A DNA stretch of 13,781 nt from Sulfurovum sp. (GTDB taxonomy: Bacteria > Campylobacterota > Campylobacteria > Campylobacterales > Sulfurovaceae). Each line of letters begins with the position of its first letter. The stretch's first letter is position 1. The translations under genes and the position numbers were made by a program. Of the stretch, positions 6,125 to 13,745 are shown one piece after another. Under the pieces are notes generated by a model. It was given only the letters and a program-made list of their open reading frames with translations. It was not told the origin of the DNA and did not search any database. Where the stretch lies: NCBI GenBank assembly GCA_027046415.1, contig JALTYW010000117.1, forward strand, positions 1 to 13,781, in the 5' to 3' direction.

Positions 6125-6175
6125 CGCACAAATTTTTCACGCTGCACAAAAGCGTAATCACAAGAAGGATATATC

Positions 6176-6385
6176 ATGGCAAGAAAATGTTCAGTAAGCG
6201 GTAAAGGCCCGCTGGTAGGTAACAATGTCTCTCACGCGAACAACAAAACAAAAAGAAGACAGCTTCCAAACCTGAGATCTGTCAAAGTCACACTCGAAGA
6301 CGGCACAACCAAAAGAATCAAGGTTGCCGCTTCTACACTCAGAACAATGAAGAAAAAAGCTGCCCAAGCTGCTGCAGCTAACTAA
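6176..6385 (+). CDS. rpmB: 50S ribosomal protein L28
   Basis: L28 is a small basic protein of the large ribosomal subunit. The 69-aa sequence begins [20 protein letters not shown], continues with [13 protein letters not shown], and has the family's C-terminal region [18 protein letters not shown], ending in an alanine-rich tail. It keeps only one cysteine, so it is not the zinc-binding four-cysteine form. AAGGA at 6165-6169 lies 6 nt before the ATG, and a TATAAT promoter stands at 6119. The potassium channel gene begins 33 nt after its stop, with a hairpin between them. Confidence 0.97.
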   Translation: MARKCSVSGKGPLVGNNVSHANNKTKRRQLPNLRSVKVTLEDGTTKRIKVAASTLRTMKKKAAQAAAAN

Positions 6386-6392
6386 ATTCTTA

Positions 6393-6418
6393 GATAGGAG
6401 AGGGTATACTCTCTTATC
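6393..6418 (+). promoter_or_regulatory. 10-bp hairpin abutting the potassium-channel start codon
   Basis: Positions 6393-6402 (GATAGGAGAG) pair with 6409-6418 (CTCTCTTATC) with one G-T pair, around the 6-nt loop GGTATA. The ATG of the channel gene starts at the next base, 6419. The only nearby Shine-Dalgarno-like sequence, GGAG 6397-6400, is inside the stem. There is no T-run, so it is a poor terminator. It may act as a translation-limiting structure or an mRNA end stabiliser for rpmB. Confidence 0.55.
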
Positions 6419-7549
6419 ATGACCTCCATAGAAAAATTCAAAAAGTTTCTCGGCTGGAGAAGCGCACCCAAACCACATATTACCCTAAATGATGAGTATT
6501 ACAGTCATTTAGCACCATTCAGACTTCCCCTTATTCTTACTGTACTGATTATGCTGCTGGGCACTATCGGCTATATGGTAATTGACAGTTTCCCGCTGAT
6601 GGATGCCATATACCAGACCGGGATTACTTTTACTACAGTCGGCTTTGGGGAGATTCGTCCTATTTCCGACATGGGACGTATCTTTACCATCACCCTCATC
6701 ATCTTTGGTTTTGTCGTCTTTTCCATTGCTGTGGGGATTATTGCTGAAGTTGTTAAAAAAGGGGAATTTCAAAAAACTGCCAAGGAGCGGAAAATGCTTT
6801 ACGAGATCGCCAGGCTCAAACACCATTTCGTTGTCTGTTACCATAACGAATTTACCATTCAGGTAACCAAGCAACTTCGTGAAAACCATATCCCTTTTGT
6901 TGTTGTCGACCCAAGAGAAGACATGGAAGAGATAGCGAAACGGTACAAATATCCCTATTTCGTCGTTGCAGAAGCCCATACCGAAGAGGGTATCCTCAAG
7001 TCACACCTCTCTTCAGCAAAAGGAGTCATCACACTCGCAGATAATGTTGCAGACAATATTGCAGTTATTGCCTCTGCGCGACTGTATGAACGGGAAATAC
7101 AGCGCAGCCGGAAATATCTCATCATTGCCAACGCACAAAGTTATGAAGATGAAACAAAGCTACTCAAACTCGGTGCGGACAAAGTGGTGACTGCCACCAA
7201 ACTGATGGCACAGCGTATCAACGCTATGGCAGCACGGCCCGATATGGAAAACCTGCTACAGGAGTTCCTCTACAAAAAAGATACACCGCTCGATATGGAA
7301 GAGGCCAAAGTTTCCAAAACCTCATGGCTGACACTCAAACAGATCAAAGCGGCACGTTTCCGTGATATTGCCAACGTAACCATTATCGGTATCAGACAAA
7401 AAGACGGCAAGTTCATTCCAATGCCGAAGGGTGACACCATCATCATGCCAGAATCCAAACTGCTGCTTATCGGTACCGGTGACGGTATACGCAAAGCTAA
7501 AAAGATCATTCGAAAAAAAGAGAAGCCGGAAGAGCTGAAATACGTCTAA
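6419..7549 (+). CDS. Two-helix potassium channel with RCK (TrkA-N/TrkA-C) domains
   Basis: This 376-aa protein is a potassium channel subunit in the inner membrane. TM1 is about residues 36-55, the pore loop carries the filter TTVGFGE (72-78), and TM2 is about 88-111. A cytoplasmic RCK-N (TrkA-N) domain follows from about 135 to 260, and a TrkA-C domain is at about 300-365 (IANVTIIGIRQKDGKFIPM ... SKLLLIGTGDG). The Rossmann fold keeps the acidic residue at the end of the second strand (FVVVDPRED), but the expected GxGxxG loop reads CYHNEFT (140-146), with all three glycines lost. Ligand gating may therefore differ from canonical MthK/KtrA domains. The start codon directly follows a hairpin and lacks a well-placed ribosome site. 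An internal start after TM1 is unlikely because it would remove a helix. It is probably cotranscribed with rpmB. Confidence 0.9.
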   Translation: MTSIEKFKKFLGWRSAPKPHITLNDEYYSHLAPFRLPLILTVLIMLLGTIGYMVIDSFPLMDAIYQTGITFTTVGFGEIRPISDMGRIFTITLIIFGFVVFSIAVGIIAEVVKKGEFQKTAKERKMLYEIARLKHHFVVCYHNEFTIQVTKQLRENHIPFVVVDPREDMEEIAKRYKYPYFVVAEAHTEEGILKSHLSSAKGVITLADNVADNIAVIASARLYEREIQRSRKYLIIANAQSYEDETKLLKLGADKVVTATKLMAQRINAMAARPDMENLLQEFLYKKDTPLDMEEAKVSKTSWLTLKQIKAARFRDIANVTIIGIRQKDGKFIPMPKGDTIIMPESKLLLIGTGDGIRKAKKIIRKKEKPEELKYV

Positions 7550-7554
7550 ATTTT

Positions 7555-7623
7555 AGTGAAGCGTTAAGAGTGAAAAGTGAATAGTTTTGGTATGCTTTTC
7601 ATTTGAAATGAAAAGCTTTTATA
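7555..7623 (+). repeat. Heptamer-hairpin element, copy D
   Basis: Five nt after the channel stop, four units (AGTGAAG, CGTTAAG, AGTGAAA, AGTGAAT; 7555-7582) lead into AGTTTTGGTATGC and a 10-bp stem with 3-nt loop (7594-7603 pairs with 7607-7616), then TTTTATAAAT. It has the longest stem of the four copies and looks most like a terminator. It ends just before the argJ ribosome site. Confidence 0.8.
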
Positions 7624-7636
7624 AATAGGGTTATAT

Positions 7637-8833
7637 ATGTCAAGTTATACAATTACCCCGCTTGAAGGCGGGCTTGCCAATGTCAACGGGTTTTACTGTG
7701 ATGCTGTCAATGTTGGTATGCGTCCGGATGCTTCTCAAGGGGATGTTGCTTTTATCCGCTCTGAAACACTCTGTGATGTCAGTGCCGTTTTTACCACAAA
7801 CCGTTTTCAGGCAGCACCCATCAAACACTTTCAGCGATACCCAGAAGGTTTCCAGACCGATTTTGTACTGATCAATGCCAAAAATGCCAATGCGATGACT
7901 GGCGAGAAAGGTATTGACGATATTGACACCATTATGTCAACCCTTGCCAACACGATTGATGTCACTAATCCACTTATGAGCTCTACTGGTGTTATAGGCT
8001 ACCGTCTGCCTGTTGACAAGATCACTTCAGCATTTGACAAACTCGATTTTCACGCCAAAAACTCCGATGCCGCTGCACGTGCCATCATGACCACAGACAG
8101 CTTCAAAAAGGAACTTGCCTGCCGTATTACCCTTGAAGACGGTACACACTTTCATATCGCCGCCATCTGCAAAGGTGCCGGGATGATCAACCCTGCTATG
8201 GCAACCATGCTCTGCTTCATCGTCACCGATGCCGATATCCCTAAAGCAGATATGGATACATTGCTGCAAAGTGGCACAGAGGGCTCATTTAACCGCATCT
8301 CTGTTGATGGCGATACTTCTACTAACGACACGGTCATGCTGCTTGCCAACAGACAAAGCGGTGTCTATGACAAAGCTGCTTTTTCCGAAGCACTCAACAC
8401 CATGATGTTCGACCTTGCCATGATGATACTCCGTGATGGAGAGGGGGCGAACAAAGTAGTCGCGTTTGAAGTCAAAGGGGCAATGAGTGATGATGAGGCA
8501 CAGAAAGCGGCAACAGCACTGAGCAACTCCCTTCTTGTAAAGACCGCTCTGTTTGGAGAAGACCCAAACTGGGGACGTATCGCATCGACCATTGGCGCAA
8601 GTGGGATAGCGTGTGACGATACAAAGCTTACCATTCACTATGACGATCTGCTGATCTACTCCGATGACTGCAGAGAGCTGGACGCAGCACGTGAAGAGGA
8701 GGCATATCGCATCATGAAACAGGAAGCTTTCACTGTCAAATGCGATCTGGGACTTGGAAAAGGCAGCTATACAGCATACGGATGTGATTTGAGCTATGAG
8801 TATGTAAAGATCAATGCTGAGTACCGTACATAG
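7637..8833 (+). CDS. argJ: Bifunctional ornithine acetyltransferase / N-acetylglutamate synthase
   Basis: ArgJ moves the acetyl group from N-acetylornithine to glutamate, recycling acetyl in arginine synthesis; many members also make N-acetylglutamate from acetyl-CoA. The 398-aa length is typical. The self-cleavage site is clear in KGAGMINPAMATMLCF: cleavage before Thr190 gives alpha and beta chains, and Thr190 becomes the nucleophile. STGVIG near residue 116 probably forms the oxyanion region, and the C-terminus YVKINAEYRT is the family ending. Whether it is mono- or bifunctional cannot be read from sequence. AGGG at 7627-7630 precedes the ATG by 6 nt. Repeat copy D separates it from the channel gene, so it may have its own promoter, but none is obvious. 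Confidence 0.96.
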   Translation: MSSYTITPLEGGLANVNGFYCDAVNVGMRPDASQGDVAFIRSETLCDVSAVFTTNRFQAAPIKHFQRYPEGFQTDFVLINAKNANAMTGEKGIDDIDTIMSTLANTIDVTNPLMSSTGVIGYRLPVDKITSAFDKLDFHAKNSDAAARAIMTTDSFKKELACRITLEDGTHFHIAAICKGAGMINPAMATMLCFIVTDADIPKADMDTLLQSGTEGSFNRISVDGDTSTNDTVMLLANRQSGVYDKAAFSEALNTMMFDLAMMILRDGEGANKVVAFEVKGAMSDDEAQKAATALSNSLLVKTALFGEDPNWGRIASTIGASGIACDDTKLTIHYDDLLIYSDDCRELDAAREEEAYRIMKQEAFTVKCDLGLGKGSYTAYGCDLSYEYVKINAEYRT

Positions 8834-8877
8834 AGATTTGCATACACTCTTTCACCACACTGTTATTGCAAAAAAGC

Positions 8878-8883
8878 TATAAT
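8878..8883 (+). promoter_or_regulatory. -10 element upstream of the DUF465 gene
   Basis: A perfect TATAAT in AAAAAGCTATAATACGG lies 26 nt before the ATG at 8910, with a T-rich stretch about 20 nt further upstream (TGTTATTG). No -35 match is seen. Confidence 0.65.
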
Positions 8884-8909
8884 ACGGAAAATATCTACAG
8901 GAGTGACCT

Positions 8910-9137
8910 ATGTTACACGAATACAGAGACGAAATCCATGAACTCAAACAGCAGAATGCACACTTTGCGAAGATCTTTGAAAAGCACAATGAGCTTGACC
9001 AGAAGGTAGAAGATGCGGAAGCAGGACGTATTCCTATGACCGATATCGAGCTTGAGACACTCAAAAAAGAGAAACTGCGCCTCAAGGATGAAGCGTACAA
9101 AATGATTCTTGATTACAAAAAAAGCAAAGAATCATAA
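8910..9137 (+). CDS. DUF465 / YdcH-family small coiled-coil protein
   Basis: This 75-aa, highly charged, all-helical protein has the DUF465 pattern: an N-terminal helix (MLHEYRDEIHELKQQNAHF, with HFAKIFEKHNELDQKV following), a short turn (AGRIPMTDIE), and a second helix LETLKKEKLRLKDEAYKM. It likely forms a helical hairpin or coiled-coil oligomer in the cytoplasm. No molecular function is established for the family, and none is assigned here. It has its own TATAAT promoter, AGGAG 6 nt before the ATG, and a weak terminator after it, so it is probably a single-gene transcript. Confidence 0.88.
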   Translation: MLHEYRDEIHELKQQNAHFAKIFEKHNELDQKVEDAEAGRIPMTDIELETLKKEKLRLKDEAYKMILDYKKSKES

Positions 9138-9141
9138 TGAT

Positions 9142-9175
9142 TGCGGGGTTATCCCGCATCTTACTCTCCTCCCTC
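9142..9175 (+). terminator. Weak intrinsic terminator after the DUF465 gene
   Basis: TGCGGG (9142-9147) pairs with CCCGCA (9153-9158) around a 5-nt loop, 4 nt after the stop codon. The tail is T/C-rich (TCTTACTCTCCTCCC) rather than a clean T-run, so termination may be partial and dbpA may be read through. Confidence 0.5.
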
Positions 9176-9214
9176 TCCCCTTATCTATTTTACCTTACAA
9201 AGTGAGTTGATACC

Positions 9215-10576
9215 ATGCACCCGTTCCATACCCTGCCATCCATCCCTGTATCTTTAACAGAAAGACTTAAATACCTTGGTCTGCATACAATGACCTCCGT
9301 TCAGGCAGAGAGCATCCCTGCCATACTTGCGGGGAAAGATCTTATTGTCCAGTCAAAGACCGGATCAGGGAAAACATTGGCATTTGGTATCCCTCTGCTT
9401 ATGGAGGCAGATACATCCAGTCATCTTCCCCAAGCCCTTGTCATCACACCTACAAGAGAACTTGCTGACCAGGTTGCTGCTGCATTGAGGGAAGTTGCTA
9501 CCTTTAAATCCAATCTGAAGATCATTGCGCTCTATGGAGGTACGCCGCTTCGCGTACAGGCAGACTCCCTTGGCAAAGGAGCGCATATTCTCATAGGCAC
9601 ACCGGGACGTCTACTCGATCACCTCTCCAAGGAAACCTTGAATCTTTCAAATATTACCCAGATTGTACTCGATGAGGCAGACAGAATGCTCGATATGGGA
9701 TTTTACGACGATATTGTAAAGATCATCAACCATACACCTAAAAAGCACCAAACCCTGCTCTTTTCGGCAACCTTTTCACCCAAAATTGAACAGCTTGCCA
9801 CCAAACTTCTACATGCTCCGCAGATCATAAAGATACAAACCGAGCATGAAGCCCAAAAGATTGCAGAGACCTACTATGAAACAAACGAAAAGTTCAGAAC
9901 ACTTAAATTGCTTATTGGCAGTTACAGACCAGATTCTCTACTGATCTTTGCCAATACCAAAAGTGATGTGACAGCACTTGCCCAAAAGCTGCAAGCACAA
10001 CACCACAGTGTTATTACCCTCCATGGTGATCTTGATCAAACTGAACGTAGTGAAGCGGTCATCATGTTTGCCAATGGTTCCAGAAGGAGCATGGTCGCCA
10101 CTGATGTTGCCTCAAGAGGACTGGACATCAAGGGGGTGGATATGGTGATAAACTACGATCTTCCTTTTGATGAAGAGGTCTATACACATCGCATAGGACG
10201 TACAGGACGGGCAGATGCAGCCGGTACCGCTATCTCTCTTACCGGTTCACATATTAACCCAAAGACTACCTATATCAGAGACCGTGCTACAGAAGGTAAT
10301 AGCAAGATACTACGTGGAGAGAAAGATTACCTAATGCAGTCAGAATGGGATACACTCTGCCTTGGCAGCGGCAAACGGGACAAACTCCGTAAAGGGGATA
10401 TACTCGGTACCCTTTGCAAAGAGATAGGTATAGATACAAAAGAGGTAGGAAAGATCGACCTTACTCAAAACAGAAGCTACATTGCCTTGCACCACCATGC
10501 AACGGACAGGGTACAAAAAGCATTGAAAAACGGCGTGAAAATTAAAAAGAGGAAAGTAAAGGGATGGGTACTTTAA
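9215..10576 (+). CDS. dbpA: DEAD-box ATP-dependent RNA helicase DbpA
   Basis: DbpA is an RNA helicase that in E. coli is recruited to 23S rRNA hairpin 92 during large-subunit assembly. All helicase motifs are present in this 453-aa protein: Q30, SKTGSGKT (47-54), PTRELA (79-84), TPGR (129-132), DEAD (153-156), SAT (184-186), TDVASRGLD (296-304) and HRIGRTGR (325-332). What separates it from other DEAD-box proteins is the C-terminal RRM-like RNA-binding domain (about 382-453), with KLRKGDILGTLCKEIGID and VGKIDLTQNRSYIAL, close to the E. coli DbpA domain. Length is also near the E. coli protein (457 aa). The ribosome site is weak (GTGAG region about 9 nt upstream). It converges on the dedA-like gene with a 48-nt gap and no clear terminator between them. 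Confidence 0.93.
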   Translation: MHPFHTLPSIPVSLTERLKYLGLHTMTSVQAESIPAILAGKDLIVQSKTGSGKTLAFGIPLLMEADTSSHLPQALVITPTRELADQVAAALREVATFKSNLKIIALYGGTPLRVQADSLGKGAHILIGTPGRLLDHLSKETLNLSNITQIVLDEADRMLDMGFYDDIVKIINHTPKKHQTLLFSATFSPKIEQLATKLLHAPQIIKIQTEHEAQKIAETYYETNEKFRTLKLLIGSYRPDSLLIFANTKSDVTALAQKLQAQHHSVITLHGDLDQTERSEAVIMFANGSRRSMVATDVASRGLDIKGVDMVINYDLPFDEEVYTHRIGRTGRADAAGTAISLTGSHINPKTTYIRDRATEGNSKILRGEKDYLMQSEWDTLCLGSGKRDKLRKGDILGTLCKEIGIDTKEVGKIDLTQNRSYIALHHHATDRVQKALKNGVKIKKRKVKGWVL

Positions 10577-10591
10577 GGGTTCCCTCTCCCT

Positions 10592-10619
10592 AATCACCAA
10601 TCAACCAATACACCAATCA
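10592..10619 (-). repeat. Degenerate GATTGGT tandem array after the DedA-family gene
   Basis: On the minus strand, 5 nt after the DedA stop, the sequence reads GTGATTGG, TGTATTGG, TTGATTGG, TGATTAGG. The period is 7-8 nt. It is unrelated in sequence to the AGTGAAG units but sits in the same place, directly after a stop codon. No hairpin follows, unlike the other arrays. Confidence 0.5.
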
Positions 10620-10624
10620 CTCTT

Positions 10625-11239
10625 TTATTCATCCAGTATGCGTTTGCGCCTTTTTTCTCTAACCACATAAAAGAGTGTGACGAAAACAACCCCCAACAGT
10701 GCGATGAGTGTCGCAGTATGTAAATATTGGGAGATAAGTGCCTCGTTTGATCCAAGCAGATATCCAAGTGCCACCAAGACAATGACCCAGATACCTGCAC
10801 CCAGTGCGGTATAGAATGAAAACTTTGCGACATGCATTCTTGCCAGCCCTGCCGGAAGTGATATCAACTGTCTGATACCTGGAATTAACCTGCCGTTGAA
10901 CGTTGAGATCTCTCCGTGTTTTTGAAAAAAGATCTCCAGTTTTTCAAGAGTATGGGGCTTGATGAGCATGTATTTTCCGTACTTCAACAGAAAGGATCGT
11001 CCAAAATAGACTGCAATATAATAGTTAAACAGCGCCCCCGCTACAGATCCGACGATACCGACAAGCACAATCAGATAGAGATTCATCTCACCCTGATAGG
11101 CAAGATAGCCTGCTGGTATCATAATCACTTCACTGGGAAAAGGGAAAAAGGTACTCTCAAGGAACATCAGAAGGAAGATGCCCCAGTAGCCCATATTGCC
11201 TATGGTATCGACAAGATATGCGGCTATGTCGTGTATCAT
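10625..11239 (-). CDS. DedA-family (VTT-domain) inner-membrane protein
   Basis: This 204-aa membrane protein belongs to the DedA family, several members of which act as undecaprenyl-phosphate or phospholipid translocases; the substrate here is unknown. The family signatures are present: [20 protein letters not shown] (28-45) with E28 and E37, and [18 protein letters not shown] (114-131) with the conserved arginines R117 and R123. Hydrophobic segments lie at about 15-30, 53-78, 140-163 and 174-194, and the C-terminus is basic ([11 protein letters not shown]), consistent with a cytoplasmic end. It starts 7 nt after accA, with no strong ribosome site of its own, so it is probably translated from the acpP-fabF-accA message. 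This placement at the end of a lipid-synthesis cluster fits an envelope role but does not prove one. Confidence 0.9.
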   Translation of the reverse strand: MIHDIAAYLVDTIGNMGYWGIFLLMFLESTFFPFPSEVIMIPAGYLAYQGEMNLYLIVLVGIVGSVAGALFNYYIAVYFGRSFLLKYGKYMLIKPHTLEKLEIFFQKHGEISTFNGRLIPGIRQLISLPAGLARMHVAKFSFYTALGAGIWVIVLVALGYLLGSNEALISQYLHTATLIALLGVVFVTLFYVVREKRRKRILDE

Positions 11240-11246
11240 ACGAGGG

Positions 11247-12182
11247 TTATTCGCTAAATGCGCCTACAGAAGTAAGCTTCTCGTAACGTTTCTCAAGCAG
11301 TTCATCCAAAGAGAGCTCTTTGAGCTCTTTAACGGTGTCGAGGAAGTAGCGTTTCAATGCATCCGCTGCCGTTTTTTTATCGCGGTGTGCCCCAATAAGC
11401 GGTTCATCCAGCACATCATCGATTAGCTTGTGTTCAAGCAGATCATCCGGTGTGATTTTGAGTGCTTTTGTAGCAGTTTCGACTTTGCTTGGATCATTCC
11501 ACAAAATAGCGGAACATCCCTCCGGAGAAATAACGGCAAAGACCGAATAGCGCATCATAGCAAGCTTGTCAGCTACACCGATTGCCAGTGCACCTCCGGA
11601 ACCCCCCTCACCGATCACAACAGATACCATCGGTACTTTGGTCGCGGCAAACTCAAAAAGGTTACGGGCGATCGCTTCACTCTGCCCTCGCTCTTCCGCA
11701 CCAAGACCCGGATAGGCGCCCGGAGTGTCAATGAGCATCAGAACGGGAATATTGAACTTCTCCGCCAATCTTACTGCACGAAGCGCTTTTCTGTACCCTT
11801 CCGGATTTGGCATACCAAAGTTACGTTTGATCTTGTTCTTGACACCACGTCCCTTCTGTTCCCCGACCACCATCGTCTTCTGTCCGTCAATCCATCCAAT
11901 ATAACACAAAATAGCAGGGTCATCGCGGAAAGCTCTGTCACCATGGATCTCATAGGCATCTTCAAGAATCAGTTTAATGTAGTCAAGTGCATAAGGTCTG
12001 TCCGGATGGCGTGCAAGCTGAAGTTTCTGGTAGTCACTCAGAGAACTGAATGTCTTTTCAACCTCTTTCTGAAGCTCTTTTTGAAGTTTTTCGACCTGCT
12101 CTAGATTGGCAACTGCATGTGCCGAGACGATCTGTTCCTGTATCTTCTCGATCTTACTCTCAAAATCCAAATAGGTTGCCAT
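11247..12182 (-). CDS. accA: Acetyl-CoA carboxylase carboxyltransferase subunit alpha
   Basis: AccA pairs with AccD to transfer the carboxyl group from biotin on AccB to acetyl-CoA, making malonyl-CoA for fatty acid synthesis. The 311-aa length is standard. An N-terminal helical region ([14 protein letters not shown], then [11 protein letters not shown]) precedes the crotonase-like carboxyltransferase core. [29 protein letters not shown] (111-130), [18 protein letters not shown] (150-167) and the glycine-rich [12 protein letters not shown] (191-202), which stabilises the thioester oxyanion, are all intact. No zinc domain is present, as expected, because that is on AccD. GGAGA with about 8-nt spacing overlaps the end of fabF, showing coupling. 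accB, accC and accD are not in the window. Confidence 0.97.
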   Translation of the reverse strand: MATYLDFESKIEKIQEQIVSAHAVANLEQVEKLQKELQKEVEKTFSSLSDYQKLQLARHPDRPYALDYIKLILEDAYEIHGDRAFRDDPAILCYIGWIDGQKTMVVGEQKGRGVKNKIKRNFGMPNPEGYRKALRAVRLAEKFNIPVLMLIDTPGAYPGLGAEERGQSEAIARNLFEFAATKVPMVSVVIGEGGSGGALAIGVADKLAMMRYSVFAVISPEGCSAILWNDPSKVETATKALKITPDDLLEHKLIDDVLDEPLIGAHRDKKTAADALKRYFLDTVKELKELSLDELLEKRYEKLTSVGAFSE

Positions 12183-12197
12183 AAACGTTTCTCCGAC

Positions 12198-13415
12198 TTA
12201 TATTTTCTTGAAAATCACGACACCGTTGGTACCACCGAAGCCGAATGAGTTACTCATGACAATATTCACATCCGCTTTTCTCGCTTCATTAGGTACATAG
12301 TCAAGATCACAGTTCTCATCTGGTGTTGTATAGTTGATGGTCGGAGGCAGGATACCGTCTCTCATCGCCATCAAAGAGACAACCGCCTCAATTGCACCAG
12401 CTGCACCGAGACAATGCCCGATCTGCCCCTTAATGGAACTGACTGGAGGACAGTTCTCTTTGCCACCAAAGAGTTCTTTAAGCGCTCCTGTCTCATTTTT
12501 GTCATTGATAGGTGTAGAGGTACCGTGTGCATTGACATAGTCCACGTTTGGCTCTCCCGCCATTTTATATGCCATTTTCATGGCACGCAACGGTCCATCC
12601 ATAGTCGGTGTGGTGATATGGTTCGCATCACCACTTTCACCAAACCCTATCAGTTCGCCATAAATGGTCGCACCGCGTGCTATGGCATCTTCATAACTTT
12701 CAAGTACCAAAGCAGCAGCGCCTTCACCCATCACAAATCCGTCACGACCGGCATCGAAAGGACGGGAAGCAGACTGAGGGTCATCGTTTCTTGTAGAGAG
12801 TGCCTTCATCGCCGCAAAACCACCTACCCCGGCCGCGCAGATAGCTGCTTCTGCACCGACAACCAGCATTTTGTCCGCGGTACCGATCATGATCGATTTT
12901 GCCGCTTCACCTATGGCGTGGGTACCTGCCGCACACGCCGTTACAGAAGAGAGGTTCGGACCTCTTAAGCTGTGTTCGATCGATACAAATCCGCCCAGCA
13001 TATTGACAAGAGAAGAGGGAATAAAGAAAGGTGATATTCTTCTGGGACCACGTGTTTCGGCGATCACAGAGTTCTTTTCAATGTTAATCAGCCCACCGAT
13101 CCCTGAGGCAGATGCAACACCGAAGCTATTATAATCTGTATCTTCCGGGAGGTTGGCATCGGCAATTGCCTCAGATGCGGCTTTGAGCCCGAGTTGAATA
13201 AATCTATCCGCCTTTTTAACCTCTTTGGCATCCATAACAGTTGTCGGATCAAAATCAGTGATTTCCCCCGCTATTTTTACCGAGTGCTTCTCCGTATCAA
13301 AAGATGTGATCTCTTTGATCCCGCATTTACCTTCTACAATTGCTGAAAATGCACTCTCTTTGTCCAACCCCAGAGAGTTGATCATTCCCAAACCTGTTAC
13401 CACTACTCTTTTCAC
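12198..13415 (-). CDS. fabF: 3-oxoacyl-[acyl-carrier-protein] synthase II
   Basis: FabF condenses malonyl-ACP with acyl-ACP in fatty acid elongation. The 405-aa thiolase-fold protein shows the Cys-His-His triad: C161 in SSVTACAAGTHAIG, H297 in VNAHGTSTP and H334 in QIGHCLGAAGA, with K329 nearby. The ending FGFGGTNGVVIF is the family signature. The start codon is GTG at 13415, giving the usual MKRVVVTGLG N-terminus, with AGGAG 5-6 nt upstream. It lies 96 nt downstream of acpP, with a UUCG-capped hairpin between them, and 15 nt upstream of accA. A KAS I (FabB) identity is less likely given length and the acpP neighbour. Confidence 0.97.
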   Translation of the reverse strand: MKRVVVTGLGMINSLGLDKESAFSAIVEGKCGIKEITSFDTEKHSVKIAGEITDFDPTTVMDAKEVKKADRFIQLGLKAASEAIADANLPEDTDYNSFGVASASGIGGLINIEKNSVIAETRGPRRISPFFIPSSLVNMLGGFVSIEHSLRGPNLSSVTACAAGTHAIGEAAKSIMIGTADKMLVVGAEAAICAAGVGGFAAMKALSTRNDDPQSASRPFDAGRDGFVMGEGAAALVLESYEDAIARGATIYGELIGFGESGDANHITTPTMDGPLRAMKMAYKMAGEPNVDYVNAHGTSTPINDKNETGALKELFGGKENCPPVSSIKGQIGHCLGAAGAIEAVVSLMAMRDGILPPTINYTTPDENCDLDYVPNEARKADVNIVMSNSFGFGGTNGVVIFKKI

Positions 13416-13482
13416 TGCTTCTCCTATCTGATTTCATAAGATATAGGTGAATATTCCCAGAAAAACACTCATCTATCTCTTA

Positions 13483-13503
13483 ACCGCTTCCCGAAGGAAG
13501 GGT
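13483..13503 (-). promoter_or_regulatory. UUCG-tetraloop hairpin between acpP and fabF
   Basis: On the minus strand, 8 nt after the acpP stop, ACCCTTCC pairs with GGAAG-C-GGT (one bulged C), capped by C(TTCG)G, an exceptionally stable tetraloop in RNA. The next bases (TAAGAGATAGATGAG) are not a T-run; a short TTTTT appears only 17 nt later. It therefore looks more like an mRNA 3'-end stabiliser or processing stop than a full terminator. This would let acpP mRNA accumulate above fabF, as cells need far more ACP than FabF. That role is inferred. Confidence 0.6.
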
Positions 13504-13511
13504 ATAGAGGC

Positions 13512-13745
13512 TTACGCCTGCGCATTCTCGATAAATTTGATCGCATCAGCAACTGTAGCAATCGCTTCCGCCTGGTCATCCGGAATTTCAATATCAAACT
13601 TCTCTTCAAGTGCCATGACAAGCTCAACGACATCAAGACTGTCTGCCCCGAGATCCTCTACGAACTTAGACTCTTCCTTCACCTCATCAGGGCTCACATT
13701 CAGTTGTTCTACAACCACTTCTTTTACATCATCAAATAATGCCAT
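13512..13745 (-). CDS. acpP: Acyl carrier protein
   Basis: AcpP carries growing acyl chains on a phosphopantetheine arm. The 77-aa acidic four-helix protein has the attachment serine S36 in the motif [13 protein letters not shown], and the following helix [17 protein letters not shown] is the recognition helix. A longer frame reaches a GTG at 13778, but [10 protein letters not shown] at 13745 is the normal N-terminus and has AAGGAG 5 nt upstream, so 13745 is chosen. It heads the visible acpP-fabF-accA-dedA order. fabG is the usual upstream neighbour but lies outside the window if present. No promoter is visible in the 36 nt upstream. Confidence 0.97.
   Translation of the reverse strand: MALFDDVKEVVVEQLNVSPDEVKEESKFVEDLGADSLDVVELVMALEEKFDIEIPDDQAEAIATVADAIKFIENAQA

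Noticed and set aside
10577..10624. Bidirectional terminator between dbpA and the DedA gene
   Set aside because: Only a short AGGG/CCCT foldback is present, with no T-run on either strand.
11430..12104. Plus-strand open frame of 224 codons opposite accA
   Set aside because: It is antisense to the strongly conserved accA and has no recognisable domain.
12414..12968. Plus-strand open frame of 184 codons opposite fabF
   Set aside because: It is antisense to fabF; its cysteine/arginine-rich composition is typical of a shadow frame.
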